From: Fontibacillus panacisegetis
GTDB lineage: Bacteria > Bacillota > Bacilli > Paenibacillales > Paenibacillaceae
Direction of reading: 5' to 3'
NCBI RefSeq assembly: GCF_900102215.1
Contig: NZ_FNBG01000002.1
Location: 251,084-315,083 of the forward strand
Length of the DNA stretch: 64,000 bases
Below, one piece after another: positions 37,101 through 44,639 of this stretch. Every line of letters begins with the position of its first letter. The first letter of the stretch is position 1. The notes under the pieces were generated by a model. That model had not been told where the DNA came from and did not search any database. It saw only the letters and a program-made list of their open reading frames with translations. The position numbers and the translations under genes are program-made.

Positions 37101-37768
37101 TCTGCCGCATCATTTGCTCTCTGTTTAGCAGTATCTGCTGCAGCTATCGACTGATTAGTAGCCTGAATCACCTCGTCAGTTCGCGATATTGCTTGCAAAC
37201 CTTGCTCTTTAGCATAGTCCCCTTGATTTTGAGCCCAGTTTCCTTGTTCGGTAACTGCTTGATGTGTAGTTTCAATGAGCTCAAGCTTAAGGTTAACATC
37301 ATCAACCATACCAGAAACGGTATGCTCAACCTCTTCAATTTCATCCTTCAATTCAGCCAAAAACTTTAGATTGTCTATAGCATCACGTCCACTATCATAG
37401 AGATCTTTTAGCGTCTCTACAACTTCACCATCCTGCTCCTGAGTCCAAATGCGAGCCACGCTGATATAATGATTTCCTCTTCCCTTATATATAAGAGTTA
37501 ATTCTTCACCTTCCGCATCGGAATGAAAATAAACAATACCTTCTATATAATCAACCCGATATTGATTCCGTTCCAATTCATCTAACGATGTACTTGGAAC
37601 CTCTACGTAATTATCAATTTGTACCTTATTTAAGAAGACCGGGATTTCATTAAGCTGAATCGTATTGTTGATCACTTTTTTGGATTCCGTAATGTCAATG
37701 TAAGGATCATCAATTATACCTGATCTATATTTGGAAATTGTGCTTTTTTGATATTCAAAGGATGACAT
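34118..37768 (-). CDS. Large beta-helix tail fibre/spike (F-type module)
   Basis: A 1216-residue protein; the ATG follows GAGGAA and an upstream in-frame start lacks a ribosome site. Residues about 1-150 are the attachment domain. About 150-350 is a long Ala/Gln-rich stalk with repeats such as GDYAKEQG and GNYAKEQAQ, probably a trimeric coiled coil. A chitin-binding-like module follows (GEYSDTKTYYPNNIVIYNGSSYMC). Then comes a pectate-lyase-like right-handed beta helix opened by YRMLGAKLDGVSDDYPY. It should bind and perhaps cleave surface glycans. The 3' end seems frameshifted: another frame continues as NVTLIYDSDGDMIAEE before TAG. Confidence 0.82.
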   Translation of the reverse strand: MSSFEYQKSTISKYRSGIIDDPYIDITESKKVINNTIQLNEIPVFLNKVQIDNYVEVPSTSLDELERNQYRVDYIEGIVYFHSDAEGEELTLIYKGRGNHYISVARIWTQEQDGEVVETLKDLYDSGRDAIDNLKFLAELKDEIEEVEHTVSGMVDDVNLKLELIETTHQAVTEQGNWAQNQGDYAKEQGLQAISRTDEVIQATNQSIAAADTAKQRANDAADYAQSHGDFAKIQAQYAEQQGEFAQSQGNYAKEQAQIVAEVLEEAESAIEQANNSSRLANESATSAHTATTETNLARDRANESAQAAEESVTHAQAAIDDVRTALASANGALSLATDASQQVSEVMSRTSHQGEYSDTKTYYPNNIVIYNGSSYMCINESINQAPDTSYSNWKVLSQKGQDGRVVQVISSSQDVLIQGEASAPDLSIRDELKTLWNDKYTKQEIDTKFNTIPNASAQEDGILSAADFNEFKLKEDSHNKGVPSGYAALDSKGKVPSYQLPPIDFVFPSLNSLTSNQVFSGMFVKTLGFYEVNDRGEAHYVVSDTEEPWSISLGDGLYANIREESCINYRMLGAKLDGVSDDYPYMLKAHSYCNSNKVTLKNSFGTIFKTNSIFLEVQSDVDLSGSTIRITNDNCIGWYDILNDDINVYSYESLINKSDLRKDTSYFPMEDNSLPTNSVIHIKDGNKWCIRYDDTLVTDEFRGELMFHTMMGMCFGPLISGYDGADTNLNYFKYTKYNSRKLTFKGCRLSIETTPNITMGFLRNRRHNTLITDFVLDPKMNSLTNVSFKGSVITVKDSYNVQVNNISGNNIAGKTTTDGKNSSGYAIRIMESFKVGMANCNLQGYWGATGSNSVKEWSIKNSTLNRIDVHNYFRDINIENCVIYDWGINLGYGTGKVSVKDTTFIHYMNPNLGGRTLVNLNNTYGLIYSGTLHFENINVIKEDTDISLIKLNYVAGDNVPRAKLKLPNLTVKNMEIRNNMASDSKFLIYNFSGSTNSSINIHKIELNDFSYLQDIHYFKADGSKGVIQFIRDTTDGQMYSGQVITDISYSNVDFLGDAVLGTLITNASGNVIQLTPTSSARFRSYLFNDSIATSLEAEQGEALHKLMTPYNTKHVLQKEIEPLLQEISGFAGQQQELETQISMLMDLVARYARIVRSLKDEHGIFTSVQYFREGGTLLKSSLLSGGTSPRYTTRTDTYYNQEGNIIYNVERYVNL

Positions 37769-37846
37769 ACATTTCCTCCTCACCACTATCATTTTATTTT
37801 CCAAAGCAAAAACACTCCCTAAGCATAGAGAGTGCCTGCTTCAAAG

Positions 37847-38983
37847 CTAAAGTATTGAATTTAATGACTCCTTCAATCTGTTAATGTCACTGGCATAAAT
37901 AAAGTCACCTGCAACTCTATTATTAGGCACAGAGGTTGGCGGCGACATACCTTTAATCGCGTTTACCAGTTCATTATAGTAAGCAGCTTTAAACTCCATT
38001 CCCTTGCTCACCGTAGTAAAAGTTGAATTTAACAGCCCTTTATATGACCTGAATTCATTAATCCTTCCGCATAATCTGCTCCATTCATTAGCAGTAATAT
38101 TAAAAGCATACCCGGAATACTTGCCATTGTCCCATTCGAAATTAGCCGGTCTATTTTTTTTGGTAGTTACGCTGTAGGAGGACATACTGGACTGCGCACC
38201 ATCTCCATCGTATGCTTTTACACCTAATGAATAGCTCGTATTTGGCAGCAAGTTGTTAAAGGTATATCTTCCGTTACCTTCAGAAGTTGGGGAAACACTA
38301 CTCCCATTTAAATAAAACCAATAACCAGATACATATTCATCATCCGATGAGGCCACATACATCGTCACAGAATTTACTCCGATTTGTGTGGGGTACCAGG
38401 AACTAATTGTCGGTGCTGAATTTGGTATGGTTGTATCCCTGTAAGTCTCCATACCACTAGTATTATAATAAATATCAAAAGCCTTTACACCAAAGGAATA
38501 TGCCGTTCCTGGGTTTAGTCCTGAGTAAACATAGCTCCCGCTTGAACCATACATATTGCCAACAGAAGTACCGTTTAGATAAAAGTAAAAGCCGCTTACA
38601 CCTGAATTATCGCTTGCTGAAACATACATTTCCGCCGATCTTTTCTTAATTGAAATAGGCCTCCATGTATTTATAGATGGAGGTGTACGATCCGGTTCGC
38701 TCGGTGTTCGAATCGTAATAGAATCTGATCCCAGAGTATTCATGCTGGAATTATAAAAATGTACAGTCAATGAATAGGATGTATTTCCTTGCAAACCAGT
38801 ATAGGTATAATATTTAGTAGCAGAAGAAACCGGACTCGAAAAAGATTCAAGAGAACCAGCCCCCACACCATTTCTAAAAAAACGATAGTAAGCAGCCAAT
38901 CCTCCACCGCTTGTAAAGCTTGCTGATACAGGAATTCTGTTATACTCTACTGCCCCTGATACCTGAATAGATACTATGGCCAA
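37847..38983 (-). CDS. Fibronectin-III repeat tail adhesin
   Basis: A 378-residue protein starting at TTG behind GGAGGGG. Three Fn3-like domains are visible (about 1-95, 100-190, 195-280), with repeated SGFYFYLNGTSVG / SGYWFYLNGSSVS and YSFGVKAFD / YSLGVKAYD units. The last 95 residues (WDNGKYSGYAFNITANEWSRLCGRINEFR) form a separate helical domain often found in Firmicute phage appendages. Lying between Tal and the large fibre, it is likely a tail-tip adhesin or fibre adaptor. Confidence 0.75.
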   Translation of the reverse strand: MAIVSIQVSGAVEYNRIPVSASFTSGGGLAAYYRFFRNGVGAGSLESFSSPVSSATKYYTYTGLQGNTSYSLTVHFYNSSMNTLGSDSITIRTPSEPDRTPPSINTWRPISIKKRSAEMYVSASDNSGVSGFYFYLNGTSVGNMYGSSGSYVYSGLNPGTAYSFGVKAFDIYYNTSGMETYRDTTIPNSAPTISSWYPTQIGVNSVTMYVASSDDEYVSGYWFYLNGSSVSPTSEGNGRYTFNNLLPNTSYSLGVKAYDGDGAQSSMSSYSVTTKKNRPANFEWDNGKYSGYAFNITANEWSRLCGRINEFRSYKGLLNSTFTTVSKGMEFKAAYYNELVNAIKGMSPPTSVPNNRVAGDFIYASDINRLKESLNSIL

Positions 38984-39083
38984 TACGTCCCCTCCAATCA
39001 AATGATTTATGGTAAATCGTAGGAAAAATCACTATAATAAACTCTATATAGAAAAGACACCCTTTATAGAAAGAAGTGACCTT

Positions 39084-39704
39084 ATGAAAAAAATAGGCTA
39101 TTTATTTATTGGTTTGATTCTAGGACTAGCCCTATCTGTAGCGAGTCCCGTGTTTGCACAAACTGTAAAGTCCATTACCGCCAAGATTAATAGTTCAGTC
39201 AGTGTTGTTGTGAACGGAGAAAAAGTCAAGCTTAATGCTCAACCTATCAATTATAATAATCTGAATTATTTACCTGTTGGAGAGATCAGTCGGGCACTGG
39301 GTATGAATGTTAGTTACGACAAGGCTAGTGATTCCATTAATATTGTTGATTCAGGTAGTGAAAATATTGATAGCAACCCTAACAAACAAACAACAACTGA
39401 CGAATCTATTAAAAATGAACAGTCTCAAACTCAACAAAGTGAGATTTATTATTTAATTTCTGAAGTTGAAAACGAAATTAGTACTTACTTTGTTAGGTTT
39501 GAAAATAGTAAGGTAGTTATTAGGGTTGGTGGAAGCAGTGGAGAAGAACTAACAATAAATCGGATGAAAAGTGTACATGATAAAGAAGGTAATTCTTACT
39601 TCCCAGAGTCATTTTACCTACAATACCTTACCAAAGAGCAACTAAATAAATTCCAAAAATACACATATGACTCTAATACAAGTATAACAACACCTGTAAA
39701 CTAA
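39084..39704 (+). CDS. Secreted stalk-domain protein 1, opposite strand inside tail operon
   Basis: A 206-residue exported protein: signal peptide MKKIGYLFIGLILGLALSVA ending at a VFAQ cleavage site, then a stalk domain of the copper-amine-oxidase type (about 30-85: VVVNGEKVKLNAQPINYNNLNYLPVGEISRALGM), a polar linker rich in Gln/Thr, and a novel 90-residue C-terminal domain. The start is set by AGAAGTGA. It faces against the tail genes and ends in a perfect bidirectional terminator. Its near twin follows 700 bp on. Function unknown; a wall-bound moron or self-protection factor is possible. Confidence 0.75.
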   Translation: MKKIGYLFIGLILGLALSVASPVFAQTVKSITAKINSSVSVVVNGEKVKLNAQPINYNNLNYLPVGEISRALGMNVSYDKASDSINIVDSGSENIDSNPNKQTTTDESIKNEQSQTQQSEIYYLISEVENEISTYFVRFENSKVVIRVGGSSGEELTINRMKSVHDKEGNSYFPESFYLQYLTKEQLNKFQKYTYDSNTSITTPVN

Positions 39705-39720
39705 ATACAGGTGTTGTTAT
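39684..39720. terminator. Bidirectional terminator after stalk gene 1
   Basis: A perfect 15-bp stem (39684-39698 with 39706-39720) with a seven-base loop that includes the stop codon. It also contains the stop of the decayed Tal copy on the other strand. Confidence 0.85.
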
Positions 39721-40291
39721 TTAAACTTCGCAGAGCCTGCATTAGCTAAAACCCACGGTTGGGTTGCTATTTCTTCATATCCTATACCAGAATTGATTCC
39801 CACAGAACTAGAAACTATTTCTATCCCAGAAAATCCAGATATAACCAAACCATTGGTTTTAAACGTAATGCTCCCTCTCCCAGGAAATACGATAGTTTGT
39901 GGAGCACTACTTTGAGCATCCATAAAAATTATATTATTCCCAACCTTTAAATCAGTCGTCACATCAATAGTTGTGTTAGAGGTTATGCTGCCGCAATTTT
40001 CGTCTGCTGAATGTAACTGGGTAATACAGGAATATAAGGTTGATTTGATATCTGACCCCAGCTTATCGTCGCATTAGGCCCCATTCTCACATTTCCGCAG
40101 CTAATCTCCACCGATTCATTTACCCCGGCTACGATATCTCTTTTAACGGCATTCCAGGTATTATCAATAACCGAAGCAACTTCGTTCGCTGTCGTTGTGG
40201 CGTCATCCCATTTTGTTCTGCTCATATCGACTACATTGGATGAATGCACTGATTTATATAGATTCTGTAAAAAGCGATCCTCGTCAGTCAA
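39717..40291 (-). pseudogene. Decayed copy of the Tal 3' end
   Basis: Translating the minus strand gives pieces of the tail-tip protein encoded at 41067-43820: residues from TDEDRFLQNLYKSVHSSN through NESVEIS, then a deletion to GNVRMGPNATISWGQ, then a second deletion with frameshift, and finally the last 80 residues (TTDLKVGNNIIFMD to the end ANAGSAKFK). The first part is almost identical to Tal, but the final 40 residues have diverged. No start region is present, so it is a relic of a tandem duplication. Confidence 0.88.
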
Positions 40292-40426
40292 ACAAAATCA
40301 TCTACGATGAATATATCGGAATATGAGAGCATAAAAAAATGGAAAATAAACGTATTATTGTGTAAGATATACTTGCAGGTAAAAATACCTAAATAAAACA
40401 ATTGAAAGTGAGTGAATCTAATAAAT

Positions 40427-41044
40427 ATGAAGAAACTAGGCTATGTGTCTTTTGGTCTGATTCTAGGACTAGCCCTATCTGTAGCGAGTCCCGTGTTTGC
40501 ACAAACTGTAAAGTCCATTACCGCCAAGATTAATAGTTCAGTCAATGTTGTTGTGAATGGAGAAAAAGTCAAACTTAATGCTCAACCTATCAATTATAAT
40601 AATCTGAATTATTTACCTGTTGGAGAGATAGGTCGGGCACTAGGTATGAATGTTAGTTATGACAAGGCTAGTGATTCCATTAATATTGTTGATTCAGGTA
40701 GTGAAAATGTTGATAGCAACCCTAACAAACAAACAACAACTGGCGAAGCTGTTAAAAATGAACAGTCTCAAACTCAACAAAGTGAGATTTATTATCTGAG
40801 TACTGAAGTTGAAAAAGTGTTTAAAATACAATATGTCAGATTTGAAAATAATAAAATTGTTATTAGGGTTGGTGAAAGTGAAAAAGAACTTATAATAAAT
40901 CAAAAGCCAAGTAACACTGATAACGATGGGAATTTCTATCGTCCAGAATCGTTTTATTTACAATATCTTACTAAAGAGCAATTAAGCCAATTCCAAAGAT
41001 ACATATTTGATCTCAGTGGAAGTAAAGCAACACCTGTAAATTAA
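40427..41044 (+). CDS. Secreted stalk-domain protein 2, near twin of protein 1
   Basis: A 205-residue exported protein with the same signal peptide region (FGLILGLALSVASPVFAQ) and a stalk domain almost identical to its twin, also at DNA level over about 300 bases. The C-terminal half has diverged (VRFENNKIVIRVGESEKELIINQ versus VRFENSKVVIRVGGSSGEELTIN), so selection or drift differs between the two ends. The ribosome site is weak. Another in-frame GTG lies five codons upstream. It converges on the intact Tal gene. Confidence 0.75.
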   Translation: MKKLGYVSFGLILGLALSVASPVFAQTVKSITAKINSSVNVVVNGEKVKLNAQPINYNNLNYLPVGEIGRALGMNVSYDKASDSINIVDSGSENVDSNPNKQTTTGEAVKNEQSQTQQSEIYYLSTEVEKVFKIQYVRFENNKIVIRVGESEKELIINQKPSNTDNDGNFYRPESFYLQYLTKEQLSQFQRYIFDLSGSKATPVN

Positions 41045-41065
41045 AAAAACAGGTGTTGCTTTACT
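41021..41065. terminator. Bidirectional terminator between stalk gene 2 and Tal
   Basis: A perfect 17-bp stem (41021-41037 with 41049-41065) and an A-rich loop containing the stop codon. It closes the stalk gene from the left and the Tal gene from the right, so read-through to the fibre genes downstream must be partial or regulated. Confidence 0.88.
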
Positions 41066-41066
41066 T

Positions 41067-43820
41067 CTATTTAAATTTAGCATATTCTACGTTGGCCAAA
41101 ACCCAAGGTTGTGTTGCAACTTTTTGAGATCCTTCTCCTGAATCAATTACTACGGAACCCGCCACCAACTTAAGCTCTTGAAATCCAGATATCACCATTC
41201 CATTTGTATTAAACGTAATACTCCCTCTCCCCGGAAATACGATAGTTTGTGGAATGGTACTTTGACCGTCCATAAAAATTATATTATTCCCAATCTTCAA
41301 ATCAGTCGTCACATCAATAGTTGTGTTAGAGGTTATGCTACCGCCTCTGATCTCTGCACCATTTATTTTTGTTGCGTTCATCGTCCCGGCGCTTATTGTC
41401 GGCGATTCAATATATGTGGAACCAATTTTTGTGTGCTGAATGTAACTGGGTAATACAGGGATATATGGTTGATTTGATACCTGCCCCCAGCTTATCGTCG
41501 CATTAGGCCCCATTCTCACATTTCCGCCTACTACCAGATCTTCAATGGCGGATACCTTTATTTTGTCATCGGTCGTGAGAACATCCTTGCCTTTGACTTT
41601 CAAGCCTTGGGCATCGATTTCTCCGCGTATGACAAGGTTTCCCTTGGATACATCATAGAATAACTCTTTAACCCATTGTCCTGATGTATATTTTTCAAAG
41701 GAAAAGCCTTCTGTAGCGTTTAATTTTGTTCGCACCAAATTGTTATTTGTAGTGATGACCAGGCCATTGGCTGTGTCAATGACTACCCCATTATACGCCC
41801 GTCCCATCTGAACCAAGCCATCTTTAAACTGTGGATCTAGCTGATTGGCTGGCAGCCCCCCTTCAATCGTAAGCGCAAGCCCCATGATTTTGACACCGGT
41901 CTGATTTACACTAAAGGTCTTGTTACCGGCCGCATCCGTTGCATCGATCTGCAGATTAACCCCGGCTAAAAGCTTTCCCATTACTCGCTCAGCTACGATC
42001 CGATCCGGTAAAATAGCTGTCTTCCAGCTGTTACCGCCATCCTGTGTAAGAGCAATTTGCCCGTGCTGCATCACAATGTATTTGTCAGGATCGTTAGGAT
42101 CTTTAATCAGAATCCCTTTACGGCTGATCTCCACCGATTCATTTACCCCGGCTACGATATCCCTTTCAACAGCATTCCAGGTATTATCAATAACCGAAGC
42201 AACTTCGTTAGCTGTCGTTGTGGCGTCATCCCATTTTGTTCTGCTCATATCGACTACATTGGATGAATGCACTGATTTATATAGATTTTGTAAAAAGCGA
42301 TCCTCGTCAGTCAATAGTTCCTTGGCATTGGATACCGTAACATCAATCGATGATTCCTCATAATCAAACTCTATTTCTGTGACATTTGCCCTCATGCTGA
42401 TCCCGAGCTTCTCGTGCTCAACTGTAATCATATCGCCGACCACAAGCTTGTTCCACTGATGCTGTTCAGTCAATATTTCAAAAAAATTAATGAGCGATAC
42501 CTTGGCTACAAGCTTGGGCTCTCTAAGCTTCTCAAATTCTCTTTTCCCATCCTCAAGGAGATCCATCGGATCATCATAGATGTCGCTGGAAAATTCCTTT
42601 TCAATAATAAATGCATTTAGCTCTTTTAATTCATCGGCCGTAAAATTGTTTTCCATGTTCAGTTGATCCTTCAAGGCCTTAATGGACTGTTCTGTAACAC
42701 TGATTTCCTGACTTAATGAGTCTATTTGAGCCTGCTTTTGGGTCAGTTCACTTGACTTGTTCTTTTTCTGTTGAATAAGATCACTAGTTGATTGACCTGT
42801 TCCGTTAGCCGTATCCAGATTGTCTTCAATGACCAGAAGCTGTGTATACAACACTGCATACTCATTTTCTTTTACACTAAGATCTGCTTCCATATTACTC
42901 TTTTGAGTTAACAAAGCCTGGAATGAACTGGATTTAGAGTTCACTAACGTTTCGTATTGAATCAGCTTAATGCATAGATTATCGCTTAAATAATCACTAT
43001 GTGAAATAATATGGCCTTGACTGTCCTGCTGAAAAGGATACATAAAATACGAAAAATCCTGAATAAAATTCGTTCCCAACGGGTTCACCGATTGTATGGA
43101 AAGTCCGTCTTTGCCAAATAGCTTCAAACGAGTACAAAACTCATCGAAATTTGCTTCTTGCGTCACATCCTCCATCAGCCTGCCAAATGAAGTGCGGAAG
43201 CCTTTATTTTGACCAAAATGCTCAGGATCATAGAAGCTGATTTGCCTGTTGTTCGTATCCCACACAATAAGAGAATGAAAGGTCGTCGCCAGCTTTTGAA
43301 CACCTTCAAGAACGGAGCCGCTATGCTCAAAGGATCGATATTTTAAATCAAATTGCACATCAATGTAGCCAATGTTCCAAATACTTTGTTTCAATAGATC
43401 CCTGAGTATCGCAGTAATATTATATGATTCGACACTGTAATCCTTGATTAATTTTGAATTGAGCTCATAGCCTAAGCTAAAGCATTGCACAAATACGGAG
43501 TCTCTATCATTAGAAGACTTTTCAATTTTATCGATAATATAATATTCCTTGTAGCTCCCCTTCTCAAAACGAAGTAAAAAACGGGGCCTCACAGAATCAA
43601 GATGAGTATTTTTCTTCAAAATACCGCCCAAGCCTGTAATATATAAAGGAAGCTCAAAGGATAGTTCATTTATATTTCCTAAACTGACTGTTTGCTTGAT
43701 ATGAAATGCCTCCGCAAGCTTGTGGTACGTTGATCTTCGTAAATCCGGTTTACATAAAAACAGCTTTGGTTTAATTAATTCTGTATCCATAATAAGCTCT
43801 GTATTCATTAAGTCGATCAC
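41067..43820 (-). CDS. Tail-tip/tail-associated protein (Tal, prophage endopeptidase tail family)
   Basis: A 917-residue protein starting at GTG behind AGAGGTGA. About 1-300 and 400-510 correspond to the gp27-like hub of siphophage Tal proteins (RPRFLLRFEKGSYKEYYIIDKIEKSS; LVVGDMITVEHEKLGISMRANVTEIEFDYEESSIDVTVSN). A coiled coil (about 310-400) is inserted. The C-terminal 400 residues hold beta-rich repeats (GGNVRMGPNATISWGQ, GNNIIFMDGQS) like those of receptor-binding tail tips. It lies directly after Dit, the order used in siphophage tails. Its 3' end has a decayed duplicate downstream. Confidence 0.85.
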   Translation of the reverse strand: MIDLMNTELIMDTELIKPKLFLCKPDLRRSTYHKLAEAFHIKQTVSLGNINELSFELPLYITGLGGILKKNTHLDSVRPRFLLRFEKGSYKEYYIIDKIEKSSNDRDSVFVQCFSLGYELNSKLIKDYSVESYNITAILRDLLKQSIWNIGYIDVQFDLKYRSFEHSGSVLEGVQKLATTFHSLIVWDTNNRQISFYDPEHFGQNKGFRTSFGRLMEDVTQEANFDEFCTRLKLFGKDGLSIQSVNPLGTNFIQDFSYFMYPFQQDSQGHIISHSDYLSDNLCIKLIQYETLVNSKSSSFQALLTQKSNMEADLSVKENEYAVLYTQLLVIEDNLDTANGTGQSTSDLIQQKKNKSSELTQKQAQIDSLSQEISVTEQSIKALKDQLNMENNFTADELKELNAFIIEKEFSSDIYDDPMDLLEDGKREFEKLREPKLVAKVSLINFFEILTEQHQWNKLVVGDMITVEHEKLGISMRANVTEIEFDYEESSIDVTVSNAKELLTDEDRFLQNLYKSVHSSNVVDMSRTKWDDATTTANEVASVIDNTWNAVERDIVAGVNESVEISRKGILIKDPNDPDKYIVMQHGQIALTQDGGNSWKTAILPDRIVAERVMGKLLAGVNLQIDATDAAGNKTFSVNQTGVKIMGLALTIEGGLPANQLDPQFKDGLVQMGRAYNGVVIDTANGLVITTNNNLVRTKLNATEGFSFEKYTSGQWVKELFYDVSKGNLVIRGEIDAQGLKVKGKDVLTTDDKIKVSAIEDLVVGGNVRMGPNATISWGQVSNQPYIPVLPSYIQHTKIGSTYIESPTISAGTMNATKINGAEIRGGSITSNTTIDVTTDLKIGNNIIFMDGQSTIPQTIVFPGRGSITFNTNGMVISGFQELKLVAGSVVIDSGEGSQKVATQPWVLANVEYAKFK

Positions 43821-43830
43821 ATTCTCACCT

Positions 43831-44610
43831 CTATCCTACATATCTAAACTGGTATTTCCATTTCAATTGGCAATCTCCATAGACTTTAAAATAATTAGCG
43901 CCCTCGACTAAACATGGAAAATCACCATATGCATCGTCAAAATGATAAGTAAGCGGAATATTGGAAACAATCTCCTCTTGCTCTGAATAAATGATAAGCT
44001 CCTCATCCGCCCGTAAATTTACTATTCGAAAGGTTTTTCCTTGATTCGACAAATTTACAATGGATAGCTCACCATCTCCGATCTTGCGAATCGACAAAAC
44101 GGGCTTACATGTCATGTTCCCTTTATTTTCAATCATTAATTTGCTTCCCGAAGAAGAGTTTCTTGAAAAATCGTACAGATCGGACTCATAAACAGGAGAG
44201 TAAGTATATGGGCTCATGCTTCTCATTTGAATTTGTACAGTGCCTTGCTTCAAACAATTATGCAGCAGTTTGGCCTCCCCAGTATAAAGAGTGTAATACC
44301 ACTTATCCAAATGATCTGAAAAATAAAGCGGTTTATAGTAAGGTTGATTACCTAACCAGTTAGCTACTTTGTTCAACTGTTCATTGTCAAAATGCTCTGT
44401 AAAAGCAAAATTCAGTGACAGAGTGAACGGTTTTCGTTCTGTTTCAATAAAATAAGGGGTGTCTCTGCCGCGAACAGTAATTTCTTTAAGATTCTGCTCA
44501 GGAAGAAAAGGTTGCTCCTGCATTCCTGTGCTCATATTGACATTAATTAAGCCCATTTCATCACTTCGAATTCCGTCATATACAAAATGTAAGCTTTCAG
44601 CAATTGTCAT
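43831..44610 (-). CDS. Distal tail protein (Dit)
   Basis: A 259-residue phage_tail family protein from the ATG following GAGGTGA. The N terminus FVYDGIRSDEMGLINVNMSTG, the middle GRDTPYFIETERKPFTLSLNFAF and a galectin-like C-terminal half match Dit proteins, which form the hexameric ring joining the tube to the tip in siphophages. Placement between tape measure and Tal confirms it. No baseplate wedge genes occur in this module. Confidence 0.88.
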   Translation of the reverse strand: MTIAESLHFVYDGIRSDEMGLINVNMSTGMQEQPFLPEQNLKEITVRGRDTPYFIETERKPFTLSLNFAFTEHFDNEQLNKVANWLGNQPYYKPLYFSDHLDKWYYTLYTGEAKLLHNCLKQGTVQIQMRSMSPYTYSPVYESDLYDFSRNSSSGSKLMIENKGNMTCKPVLSIRKIGDGELSIVNLSNQGKTFRIVNLRADEELIIYSEQEEIVSNIPLTYHFDDAYGDFPCLVEGANYFKVYGDCQLKWKYQFRYVG

Positions 44611-44639
44611 TGATTTCACCTCAAATAAAAGAGATAATT

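Noticed and set aside
34118-37768. CRISPR- or minisatellite-like repeats in the fibre gene
   Set aside because: The repetition is of protein heptads (GDYAKEQG-like) in a coiled stalk with degenerate codons, not DNA repeats with spacers.
39717-40291. Two separate small tail genes (about 81 and 102 codons)
   Set aside because: Both are collinear pieces of the Tal 3' end with deletions and a frameshift between them, and neither has a ribosome site.
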